Shown here one piece after another: positions 1 to 5,299 of a DNA stretch of 5,421 nucleotides. This DNA comes from Planctomycetota bacterium. GTDB taxonomy: Bacteria > Planctomycetota > Phycisphaerae > SM23-33. The translations under genes and the position numbers were made by a program. The DNA is taken from assembly GCA_021160865.1 (NCBI GenBank), contig JAGHBS010000147.1, positions 1-5,421 of the forward strand, written 5' to 3'. A model generated the notes under the pieces. The model saw nothing but the letters and a program-made list of their open reading frames with translations. It was not told the origin of the DNA and searched no databases. Numbering within the stretch: the first letter of the stretch is position 1; every line of letters starts with the position of its first letter.

Positions 1-217
1 AGACCTCGCTCTGAAACTTGCCATCCAAACCTGCCTCGGTTCGGCAGAGATGCTAAAGAAGACTAACGAATCACCCGAAACGCTTCGTGCAAAAATCTCG
101 ACAAAAGGCGGAATCACCGAAGCTGCTACTCGATTAATGGACGAAAATAACGTGTATCAGCACATCGCCGCTGCCGTTCGCCGGGCAGCACAGCGATCAC
201 GCGAACTGGCAAGATAA
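1..217 (+). CDS. proC: Pyrroline-5-carboxylate reductase, C-terminal part (partial, cut by left edge)
   Basis: The reading frame starting at base 2 gives 71 residues ending at TAA 215-217. ProC reduces 1-pyrroline-5-carboxylate to proline with NAD(P)H in the cytoplasm, the last step of proline synthesis. What is present is the all-helical C-terminal dimerisation domain. It begins LALKLAIQTCLGSAEML and continues to LRAKISTKGGITEAA, which fits the P5CR signature pattern (I-S-T-x-G-G-x-T-x-x-A), then ends RSRELAR, like the usual RSxEL(G) terminus. The Rossmann NAD(P)-binding half lies outside the window; complete members are about 270 residues, so roughly the last quarter is seen. The more usual Pro before the GG is Lys here, which the pattern allows. 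The gene converges on the URO-D gene with a 77-base gap; I see no strong terminator there, only a weak 5-bp inverted repeat TCGAC/GTCGA at 253-271. Confidence 0.92.
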   Translation, partial: DLALKLAIQTCLGSAEMLKKTNESPETLRAKISTKGGITEAATRLMDENNVYQHIAAAVRRAAQRSRELAR

Positions 218-294
218 TCTACTACCGACGATATGGGGAAATATAAAAGTCCTCGACCTCTGCCCTGTCGATATTGTCAAATCCTGCAGTATTG

Positions 295-1404
295 CTATTC
301 GAACCAGCCTTCCTGATAGCCCGTTTGGTACATCGCAACGACATTTTCAGGTGGAGTATTCACCTGGATATTATGGCAGGGTGCGAGAATATATCCTTCC
401 TTGCCTAATATGTTTATATTATCTATCACCTCCTTGCGAACGTCCTCGACCGTTCCGAATGGCAGCGTTTTCTGATTATCCACCCCGCCGTGGAAGATAA
501 TTTTATCACCGAAGTCCCGTTTCAATCCCTCGCGGTCCATTCCTGCACATCGCCACTGGATAGGGTTCAAGACATCTATACCGGCTTCAATCATATCGGG
601 GAGAATTTCCCGAATTGCACCATCGCTATGATGGAATACGAAAGCCCCTGCCTGATGGGCAAGATCAATCATCCGCTTCATTCGTGGAATGAAAAACTCA
701 CGAATCTGATCAGGTGAATACAATAAGCCATCCTGCGAGCCAAGGTCCTCTGCTACGTAAGTAATCATCACCTTACCGGGGATTTGCTCATAAATACGAC
801 GGGTATTTTCGTAGCAAAGCCCGTAGAGTTTATCGAGGCAGTAATGCACCATTTCCGGATTTTCGATAAGGTCGATAAATGCTTGCTCATCGCCGCGGAG
901 GTATTTATACACAAGGAAAGGTTCTGAACCTCCGCCTTTTATGGGCAGATCCTCGTGGCCCTTTATTTGCTCCGGAATTACAGAGTAATCCCAGTCATCC
1001 AGGCTTGGCCAGGTGTACTTATCCTCGATTTCATCAACACTGTTATACTGAGCAAGGGCGTGATAGATGCATTCCAGGTACACCCCACCGTCATATTCTA
1101 CATCACGGAAACGGTTGCCGTAGATGTCAGCCCCCGCCCCAGGCGTCCAGGTAGTACCAGTGACCAAGTCTATCGTACTTCCGTCGGAGCCGTCAGCCAG
1201 CGGCGGACCAACATACTTAGGATGCACCGTGATTACTCGATCAATGTGCAAAATCTCATACAACGATTCTTCATCCTTGCAACCCAGGTAGTCCATAAGT
1301 TTCCTGGTGGCTTCAGGGGTAGCCCAGTAGTCCATCGGTATCCTGTCGGGTTTTTCCCGATTCAGCACAGCAAGCCATCTTTCTCTCGGTGTCAATTCCT
1401 TCAC
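295..1404 (-). CDS. Uroporphyrinogen decarboxylase (URO-D) superfamily protein, not HemE
   Basis: 369 residues, full length for the family. The start is GTG at 1404, preceded by GGAGG with a 7-base gap; no in-frame ATG lies near it. The N-terminus (LTPRERWLAVLNREKPDRIP, residues 4-23) is the typical opening of the URO-D-like proteins common in anaerobes and Planctomycetota. The C-terminal half carries HHSDGAIREILPDMIEAGIDVLNP (258-281), HGGVD (305-309) and APCHNIQ (341-347), marks of the same TIM-barrel superfamily. The HemE substrate-binding motif (MRQAGR type) is absent, so haem synthesis is unlikely. Methyltransferase relatives such as MtaA use an H-x-C...C zinc site; here the first motif reads H-S-D, with His259 and Asp261 available and Cys343 near the second position. 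Substrate unknown; methyl transfer from a corrinoid or methylated amine/aromatic is inference from relatives. No corrinoid protein or partner gene is adjacent, and it seems to be transcribed alone. Confidence 0.85.
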   Translation of the reverse strand: MKELTPRERWLAVLNREKPDRIPMDYWATPEATRKLMDYLGCKDEESLYEILHIDRVITVHPKYVGPPLADGSDGSTIDLVTGTTWTPGAGADIYGNRFRDVEYDGGVYLECIYHALAQYNSVDEIEDKYTWPSLDDWDYSVIPEQIKGHEDLPIKGGGSEPFLVYKYLRGDEQAFIDLIENPEMVHYCLDKLYGLCYENTRRIYEQIPGKVMITYVAEDLGSQDGLLYSPDQIREFFIPRMKRMIDLAHQAGAFVFHHSDGAIREILPDMIEAGIDVLNPIQWRCAGMDREGLKRDFGDKIIFHGGVDNQKTLPFGTVEDVRKEVIDNINILGKEGYILAPCHNIQVNTPPENVVAMYQTGYQEGWFE

Positions 1405-1434
1405 CTCGACGCCTCCATAAGTTCCAGCAGAAAG

Positions 1435-1463
1435 ATTCTATAACTCGCAGGCACCCTTGACAA
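1435..1463 (-). promoter_or_regulatory. Sigma70-type promoter of the URO-D gene
   Basis: On the minus strand, TTGTCA (1458-1463) and TAGAAT (1435-1440) are separated by exactly 17 bases. Each box differs from consensus at one position. Transcription would begin near 1428, giving a leader of about 25 bases that contains the GGAGG. The -35 box is embedded in the odd palindrome CCTTGACAAGG (1455-1465), extendable to CACC...GGTG with one bulged base, which could be an operator. Confidence 0.6.
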
Positions 1464-1560
1464 GGTGAATGAACAAGCGATTTGGTAGTCAAGAGGAAAC
1501 TCATCACTGAGATTTACCGCACGTAATACCAATTAAATGTCTCCCAGAAGGTAGATAAAA

Positions 1561-1597
1561 ACCAAGCCCAATCTTATCTTATAGGATTGGGCTTGGT
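1561..1597 (-). terminator. Rho-independent terminator of the five-repeat PEP-CTERM gene
   Basis: A perfect 13-bp inverted repeat (ACCAAGCCCAATC at 1561-1573, its complement at 1585-1597). Four more inner pairs, one a G-U, leave a 3-base loop. On the minus strand the stem is followed at once by TTTTTATCT (complement of 1552-1560), so it is oriented for the gene ending at 1663, 66 bases upstream of it. The plus-strand side has no T-run, so it is directional. Confidence 0.88.
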
Positions 1598-1662
1598 CTG
1601 CCTCTAACCCTACGACTTATCTATAATAATTTTAATCAGCGGATCATTGTTCTGTTCACAAA

Positions 1663-2721
1663 TCATCTTCTGCGTTTCAGCAAGATGCTCATCCCGCCGA
1701 TTATGAGCAACGAAAGGCTGGCAGGTTCTGGAACGCCTCGGAAGAGATACACCTTGCCGTCACCTGCACCGACTAGAATATCAGCAATGCCGTCGTCGTT
1801 CCAATCGCACACAAAAGGCCTGGAACGAGCATCACCAGCACCCATAAGATCAATCACATTACCATCTGCCTCGATGAGCGTATAACCAGAAAATTCTGGA
1901 GAACTATCCGTACCAACATTGCTATAGAACAGGAGTTGTCCTTCGGTATTGCCAGCGAGGATATCCTTCTTGCCATCACCGTCCAGGTCAATCACCACTG
2001 GACTTGACCGAAGGGCTGGTACGATTAAGTCCGAACCGTCTTCTTGTGCAAAAGTCTCATACCAGAAATTAGGCTCAGCGTTGGTACCTTCATTAATGAA
2101 GATGTGTATCTTCCCATCGTATGCACCGACAACAAGGTCATTGTTTCCGTCGTTGTTCCAATCTACAACACAAGGGGTCGCACGGTAGCCCACATCAATC
2201 TCGACCTTCTCACAGTCGCAATGATATGGCCCGATTAGAAGGAATGACCCATGGTGAAAGACCGGCTCTTCATCACTACCACTATTTGCAAAGACCTCAA
2301 TTCTCCCGTCCGATCGTCCAATCAGCAGGTCTTTACAACCGTCATCGTTCCAATCAACAACTCGCGGAAACAAACCCATACAACCGCTTCCCGGAACCGT
2401 CAGGTCAGAACCTCCTGCCCGGACATAGAAATAATCCGAGAATTGCGGTGAACCGTGCGTCCCGACATTAAGATATACGCGTACCTTCGGCGTGTAATAG
2501 CCGCTACCTTCACCGACAATTAAATCCTTCAGACCATCTTCGTTCCAGTCCACAAATGACGGTACCGAGTATCCCGGAACGGTTATCGCCGAACCATTGG
2601 CTGATACCAACTCTACCGGGGCAAAATCCAACCCACCATAACAAACCCGACCGGTGAATAATAAAACTCCCACCAGCAAGCAGATAGAAACTACCCTGTG
2701 ATTGGACTTTCCTGATGACAT
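1663..2721 (-). CDS. Secreted five-repeat VCBS/FG-GAP-like protein with PEP-CTERM sorting tail
   Basis: 352 residues. I start at ATG 2721, which has AAAGGAGGAG 4-5 bases upstream; the frame stays open to a TTG at 2772, but that has no Shine-Dalgarno. Residues 10-28 form a signal-peptide core with cleavage likely near CYG/G (29-30). The mature part holds five repeats of about 58-65 residues, each with a Ca2+-loop-like D-x-N/D-x-D-G-x-x-D: Asp58-Asp66, 123-131, 187-195, 245-253 and 306-314. Most read DWNxDGxxDLxVG, followed by a strand such as KIHIFIN and a G-T-x-x-x-P-x-F segment. The tail VPEP (330-333), a hydrophobic helix and KRRR (349-352) form a PEP-CTERM signal, cut by exosortase in other bacteria. 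Such repeats normally fold as beta-propeller blades; five blades is inference. Likely an extracellular or surface-released protein; ligand unknown. It has its own promoter and terminator. Confidence 0.88.
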   Translation of the reverse strand: MSSGKSNHRVVSICLLVGVLLFTGRVCYGGLDFAPVELVSANGSAITVPGYSVPSFVDWNEDGLKDLIVGEGSGYYTPKVRVYLNVGTHGSPQFSDYFYVRAGGSDLTVPGSGCMGLFPRVVDWNDDGCKDLLIGRSDGRIEVFANSGSDEEPVFHHGSFLLIGPYHCDCEKVEIDVGYRATPCVVDWNNDGNNDLVVGAYDGKIHIFINEGTNAEPNFWYETFAQEDGSDLIVPALRSSPVVIDLDGDGKKDILAGNTEGQLLFYSNVGTDSSPEFSGYTLIEADGNVIDLMGAGDARSRPFVCDWNDDGIADILVGAGDGKVYLFRGVPEPASLSLLIIGGMSILLKRRR

Positions 2722-2807
2722 TGTCTCCTCCTTTACATCAATTATTTCTTTCACATCGGTAGAGACTACCAAGAACCATAGCCTTTTGTCATAATCGAGC
2801 TACATAT

Positions 2808-2836
2808 AGCATAACCTGCCTTTCGTATTTCGTCAA
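2808..2836 (-). promoter_or_regulatory. Sigma70-type promoter of the five-repeat PEP-CTERM gene
   Basis: On the minus strand TTGACG (2831-2836, 5 of 6 consensus bases) and TATGCT (2808-2813, 4 of 6) are separated by 17 bases. The predicted start near 2801 gives a leader of roughly 80 bases before ATG 2721. An 8-bp inverted repeat AGCCTTTT (2780-2787) / AAAAGGCT (2841-2848) flanks the promoter on both sides, with a further GCCTTT at 2818-2823 in the spacer. Confidence 0.6.
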
Positions 2837-2942
2837 GGTTAAAAGGCTCAAACTGCGTTTGGGGGGAAATGCAAGCCGACTCGTGAAGATTAGTCAACCC
2901 GATCGATTAGACGGAGTTATTGAAGAACCCATAATATAAAAA

Positions 2943-2968
2943 GCAAGTCCAGCCGTGGCTGGACTTGC
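2943..2968 (-). terminator. Rho-independent terminator of the small PEP-CTERM gene
   Basis: A perfect 12-bp inverted repeat, GCAAGTCCAGCC (2943-2954) and its complement (2957-2968), with GT between the arms (a 4-base loop in practice). On the minus strand it is followed directly by TTTTTATATTAT (complement of 2931-2942). It lies 50 bases beyond the stop codon of the gene at 3018-3656 and ahead of the next gene's promoter, so the two PEP-CTERM genes are separate units. Confidence 0.9.
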
Positions 2969-3017
2969 AGTGTAATCAGAAATCCAGACTTTCACCCTTA
3001 TTTATCGCTGTTACGAT

Positions 3018-3656
3018 TTACCTTATCTTTCGGCGGAGCAAGCCGATGAAACCTGCGCCTATCAACAATAACGTCGCGGGTTCAGGGATAAGTTCAGGAC
3101 CCATCTGATCATCCTGCCAGGCACCAGTACCGTCCAGCTGGGAGCGGAAAGACTCAATCACCTCGGTATCCAGCACATCCTTGGATATCTTCAACTCCAG
3201 GGCGCTATCAATTGCAACAGCATAATCACTCGGGTCCAAATCAACATCATCCCAACCACTAGCAGTATATTCCCATAGTTCTACTTCGGTATCGTCACCT
3301 ATCATTTCCACTTCAAGGTAATAACAAGGTGTGGTTGCAGCGATATCGCTGTAGAACATTATCGAGAATACCGATACCCCTAAGAAACTCCATGGGTCGC
3401 CCTCGGTTCGTATTGGTGGAGAAACGACGGTTACTGCCAAGTATCCCCAGTCATCATCATCGTCGAATTGGTTTGTCGCCATATCGAGACCGGTATTGCG
3501 AAAATCGGTTCCGTAGTCAGGGTTATCAGTGATGACGATTTCATATTCCCCCGCACCTACCGTTCCATCCACGATGGGAGTCGCCAATACCCCCATTGCC
3601 GCTGGTCCACAAAAACCAACAATCGCCACCATTAATCCAATCATCAACTTACTCAT
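3018..3656 (-). CDS. Small secreted PEP-CTERM protein of unknown function
   Basis: 212 residues, start ATG 3656 with GAGGAGGA 4 bases upstream. Residues 1-25 are a signal peptide (hydrophobic run 4-24, likely cut after VLA, so the mature protein begins TPIVDG). The mature part is strongly acidic, with a run of five Asp at 65-69 followed by WGYLAVTV. The opening IVDGTVGAGEY (28-38) resembles the start of DOMON/CBM9-like sandwich domains, in which the phrase VDGxxxxGEY leads the first strand; I treat that as a hint, not an assignment. The C-terminus IPEPATLLLIG... ending LLRRKIR (190-212) is a PEP-CTERM signal: motif, membrane helix, basic end. This predicts export and exosortase processing; the exosortase is not in this window. 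The gene is flanked by its own promoter (3721-3748) and terminator and is divergent from the HD-GYP gene. Confidence 0.85.
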   Translation of the reverse strand: MSKLMIGLMVAIVGFCGPAAMGVLATPIVDGTVGAGEYEIVITDNPDYGTDFRNTGLDMATNQFDDDDDWGYLAVTVVSPPIRTEGDPWSFLGVSVFSIMFYSDIAATTPCYYLEVEMIGDDTEVELWEYTASGWDDVDLDPSDYAVAIDSALELKISKDVLDTEVIESFRSQLDGTGAWQDDQMGPELIPEPATLLLIGAGFIGLLRRKIR

Positions 3657-3720
3657 GTTATCCTCCTCTCTGATTCATTATTATTGAACAGGCAAATTCG
3701 CCCGGAGCATCTGAACGAAC

Positions 3721-3748
3721 ATTATAACCGACAAAACCAAATCCACAA
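3721..3748 (-). promoter_or_regulatory. Putative promoter of the small PEP-CTERM gene
   Basis: The minus strand has a perfect TATAAT (3721-3726). A weaker TTGTGG (3743-3748) lies 16 bases upstream. The predicted leader is about 57 bases to ATG 3656. The upstream DNA (3750-3775) is rich in A/T tracts, which could act as an UP-like element. The -10 box carries most of the weight of this call. Confidence 0.5.
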
Positions 3749-3854
3749 GCAAAAAGTAAATTTTTTCTTACCAGCAATTTAGGACATCAATGGCAATCTT
3801 GCGAAAAAAATAAAATATCTTCCACAAGTAGCCGAAAGAAATTGTATTGTGAAA

Positions 3855-3864
3855 ATGGAGGATA
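3855..3864 (+). repeat. First copy of leader direct repeat ATGGAGGATA
   Basis: Exact 10-base direct repeat of 3877-3886, offset by 22 bases, in the leader of the HD-GYP gene. It contains A-U-G-G-A, matching the ANGGA core bound by CsrA, and GGAGG. No stable hairpin is visible around this copy, so it would be single-stranded in the RNA. Confidence 0.75.
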
Positions 3865-3896
3865 ATTGTTTTTCGCATGGAGGATATGCCTTATGA
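3855..3896 (+). CDS. Possible 13-codon leader peptide overlapping the HD-GYP start
   Basis: ATG 3855 opens MEDNCFSHGGYAL and ends at TGA 3894-3896. That stop overlaps the HD-GYP start codon as ATGA (3893-3896), the arrangement seen in translationally coupled genes. The reading frame passes through the second ATGGAGGATA copy, so a translating ribosome would open the hairpin at 3875-3889. Against it: I see no good Shine-Dalgarno upstream of 3855, and 13 codons can arise by chance. Treat as a candidate only. Confidence 0.2.
   Translation: MEDNCFSHGGYAL
3875..3889 (+). promoter_or_regulatory. Shine-Dalgarno hairpin of the HD-GYP gene, candidate CsrA site
   Basis: The RNA can form GCAU (3875-3878) paired with AUGC (3886-3889), holding GGAGGAU in the loop. 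It includes the second ATGGAGGATA copy (3877-3886). The GGAGG (3879-3883) is the ribosome binding site for ATG 3893, with a gap of 9 bases. CsrA-family proteins are known to bind GGA in hairpin loops and to block ribosomes when the site covers the Shine-Dalgarno; a csrA gene lies just downstream at 4824-5102. The stem is only 4 bp, so its stability alone is modest. Confidence 0.4.
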
Positions 3897-4762
3897 AAAA
3901 GGTGAAACTCTTGTGTAATGCCGGTGAGGTTGTTCGTGCAGTAGCGATTTCTGCATTGGCGATTGCTCTTGGTGCTTATGCAATGATGCTTCAAGATAAT
4001 CACTTTGTAGTAGCCATCCTGGCAGCGGTGGTATTATTGGTAGCGGTCGGAACAATTCTTCAGGTCAGCCGAGCCATTCAGCAACTTCATCGTCAGCATG
4101 AACAATCTCGGCAAGCAGCCTTGAAAGCAGAAAGACATTATTTTAAAGTGCTTCGAAGGATAATCTCGGCAATTGAATCCCGCGAACCCTATACCCGTGG
4201 CAGAAGTAAACGGATAGGATATCTTGCCAGAAAAATTGGTGAAAACCTCGGGCTTGATTCCAATCTCTGCCGTCTGCTCGAGTTAGCAGGACAAATCCAC
4301 GATATCGGTCTATTATCGGTACCTGAATATGTACTCGATAAACCATCCCGACTTGGAAGGGAGGAGTTCCGTAGCGTCAAGAGACATGCGGAGATTTCCT
4401 ACCGCATCCTCGAACCACTTACCTTCCTTCACGAAATACTCCCTGCTATTCGATACCATCACGAACGTATGAATGGCACGGGATACCCTTACGGATTGAA
4501 AGGCGATGAAATCCCCCTAACGGCTCGGATACTGGCAGTTGCCGATGCCTACGATGCGATGACGCATGATAGACCCCATCGGCCAGCCCTTCCGACAATC
4601 GAGGCGATAAACGAATTGAAGCGTTGTAGCCCGGCTGGGTATGACCCACAATGCGTCGCTGCCTTGGAAGAATTGCTCAATATGAAATACCTCCGCCGAG
4701 CTCGTCAATCGAAAGATAAAAAAGAGACCTTACAACAACAAACGTTATCAACATCCGCTTGA
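3893..4762 (+). CDS. Membrane-anchored HD-GYP domain protein (c-di-GMP phosphodiesterase family), divergent active site
   Basis: 289 residues from ATG 3893, preceded by GGAGG 9 bases away. A TTG at 3866 would add nine residues, but its GGAGG is only 4 bases off. Two N-terminal membrane helices (about 13-32 and 38-57) are followed by a charged, probably coiled-coil linker (58-90), then the HD-GYP domain (about 91-265). Conserved: His136-Asp137 (IHDIG), His165, His189-His190-Glu191, GYP at 197-199, and Asp218 in the ADAYDAMT helix. Active relatives degrade cyclic-di-GMP at a two- or three-metal centre. Here three usual positions differ: the first metal His of the T-x-G-H-x-x-R motif is Arg104, the Lys after HDIG is Leu140, and the Asp before GxGYP is Asn194. 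Activity may be reduced or lost. No sensor domain is present, so input is through the membrane part or protein partners. The tail (270-289) is polar. Convergent with csrA. Confidence 0.9.
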   Translation: MKKVKLLCNAGEVVRAVAISALAIALGAYAMMLQDNHFVVAILAAVVLLVAVGTILQVSRAIQQLHRQHEQSRQAALKAERHYFKVLRRIISAIESREPYTRGRSKRIGYLARKIGENLGLDSNLCRLLELAGQIHDIGLLSVPEYVLDKPSRLGREEFRSVKRHAEISYRILEPLTFLHEILPAIRYHHERMNGTGYPYGLKGDEIPLTARILAVADAYDAMTHDRPHRPALPTIEAINELKRCSPAGYDPQCVAALEELLNMKYLRRARQSKDKKETLQQQTLSTSA

Positions 4763-4775
4763 TATTTCATTCCCC

Positions 4776-4823
4776 CTACAAAAGTGGAAAAATAAAAGCA
4801 ACCTACGGAATAAAATTTTGTAG
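4776..4823. terminator. Weak inverted repeat between the convergent HD-GYP and csrA genes
   Basis: CTACAAAA (4776-4783) and TTTTGTAG (4816-4823) form an 8-bp inverted repeat separated by 32 AT-rich bases, filling most of the 61-base gap. It abuts the csrA stop codon. It might serve as a shared 3' end for both converging transcripts, but the loop is long and the stem is AT-rich, so this is a weak call. Confidence 0.25.
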
Positions 4824-5102
4824 TTATTTATCAGCGTTGTTCTGTTTGCCCTTTGAGGAATTTTCTTCCTTTTTGCTGCGGCGGTTGGCAAAAGACTCTA
4901 CAGAAGAGGGCTGACCATTTCCAGACTGACTGGCTGATTTGTTGCGACGAATGGCTTCGTATACCTCTTTACGATGGACTGCAATGTGAGGAGGGGCAGT
5001 TATACCTAAACGAACCTTATCACCCCGCACGTCCACGATTGTAATCTCGATGTCATCTCCAATCATTATCGTTTCGTTGCGTTGTCTTGACAGTACAAGC
5101 AT
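4824..5102 (-). CDS. csrA: Carbon storage regulator CsrA with a long polar C-terminal tail
   Basis: 92 residues, start ATG 5102 with AAGGAG and a 6-base gap. CsrA is a dimeric RNA-binding protein that recognises GGA motifs, mostly in leaders, and represses or activates translation. The core (1-54) is canonical: MLVLSRQRNETIMIGDDIEI at the start, RLGITAPPHIAVHR (31-44), then the helix KEVYEAIRR. The RNA-contacting positions Leu4, Arg6 and Arg44 are kept. E. coli CsrA has 61 residues; here residues 55-92 add a Ser/Asn/Lys/Gln-rich, apparently disordered tail of unknown role. The gene converges on the HD-GYP gene with a 61-base gap. Its own Shine-Dalgarno sits in a hairpin loop (5104-5119), suggesting autoregulation. 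A TATAAT at 5137-5142 could drive it. No fliW or flagellin gene is recognisable beside it. Confidence 0.96.
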   Translation of the reverse strand: MLVLSRQRNETIMIGDDIEITIVDVRGDKVRLGITAPPHIAVHRKEVYEAIRRNKSASQSGNGQPSSVESFANRRSKKEENSSKGKQNNADK

Positions 5103-5103
5103 A

Positions 5104-5119
5104 AGGCGCTCCTTCGCCT
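5104..5119 (-). promoter_or_regulatory. Shine-Dalgarno hairpin in the csrA leader, candidate CsrA autoregulatory site
   Basis: On the minus strand AGGCG and CGCCT form a perfect 5-bp, GC-rich stem around the hexaloop AAGGAG, which is the csrA ribosome binding site. The hairpin ends one base before ATG 5102. The loop matches the ANGGA core (A-A-G-G-A). GGA in a hexaloop over the Shine-Dalgarno is the preferred CsrA target geometry, and E. coli CsrA is known to repress its own leader. Function here is inferred. Confidence 0.5.
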
Positions 5120-5136
5120 GATCATTTACCTAAACT

Positions 5137-5142
5137 ATTATA
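5137..5142 (-). promoter_or_regulatory. Possible -10 box for csrA
   Basis: A perfect TATAAT on the minus strand, 34 bases upstream of ATG 5102, would give a leader of about 28 bases that still contains the whole Shine-Dalgarno hairpin. I find no convincing -35 at 16-18 bases; the region there reads CCGATA, and it does not fit a sigma28 promoter either. Confidence 0.3.
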
Positions 5143-5299
5143 TCTTATGCCCTTTTATCTATCGGAAAGATTTGTCTCGAAAACAAGTTATCCTACTTAC
5201 AATTTTTCATCGTCCAAAAGAAGATACCCTTCACCCCGAATAAGTCTCATCCTGTCCAAATGGGCTATCCTACGAGCGTTCCTATTTTTCTAAAGCCAT

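Noticed and set aside
295..1404. Annotation as HemE, uroporphyrinogen decarboxylase of haem synthesis
   Set aside because: The N-terminal MRQAGR-type substrate motif that defines HemE is missing; only superfamily membership is supported.
955..1443. 162-codon plus-strand frame opposite the URO-D gene
   Set aside because: It is antisense to a clearly coding, full-length family member, has no Shine-Dalgarno and its translation resembles no protein family; a shadow frame.
1461..1502. 13-codon plus-strand frame starting ATGAAC near 1470 in the URO-D upstream region
   Set aside because: Very short, overlaps the URO-D promoter region on the other strand, and has no supporting signal.
2722..2772. 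17-residue N-terminal extension of the five-repeat protein from a TTG at 2772
   Set aside because: No Shine-Dalgarno there, and it would bury the signal peptide; ATG 2721 has a strong one.
3791..3806. Sigma54-like TGGCA...TTGC ahead of the HD-GYP gene
   Set aside because: GG and GC are 7 bases apart, not the required 10, so it does not fit a -24/-12 promoter.
5160..5240. 17-codon minus-strand frame (MRLIRGEGYLLLDDEKL) between csrA and the right-edge gene
   Set aside because: No properly spaced Shine-Dalgarno and too short to separate from chance; no evidence of coding.
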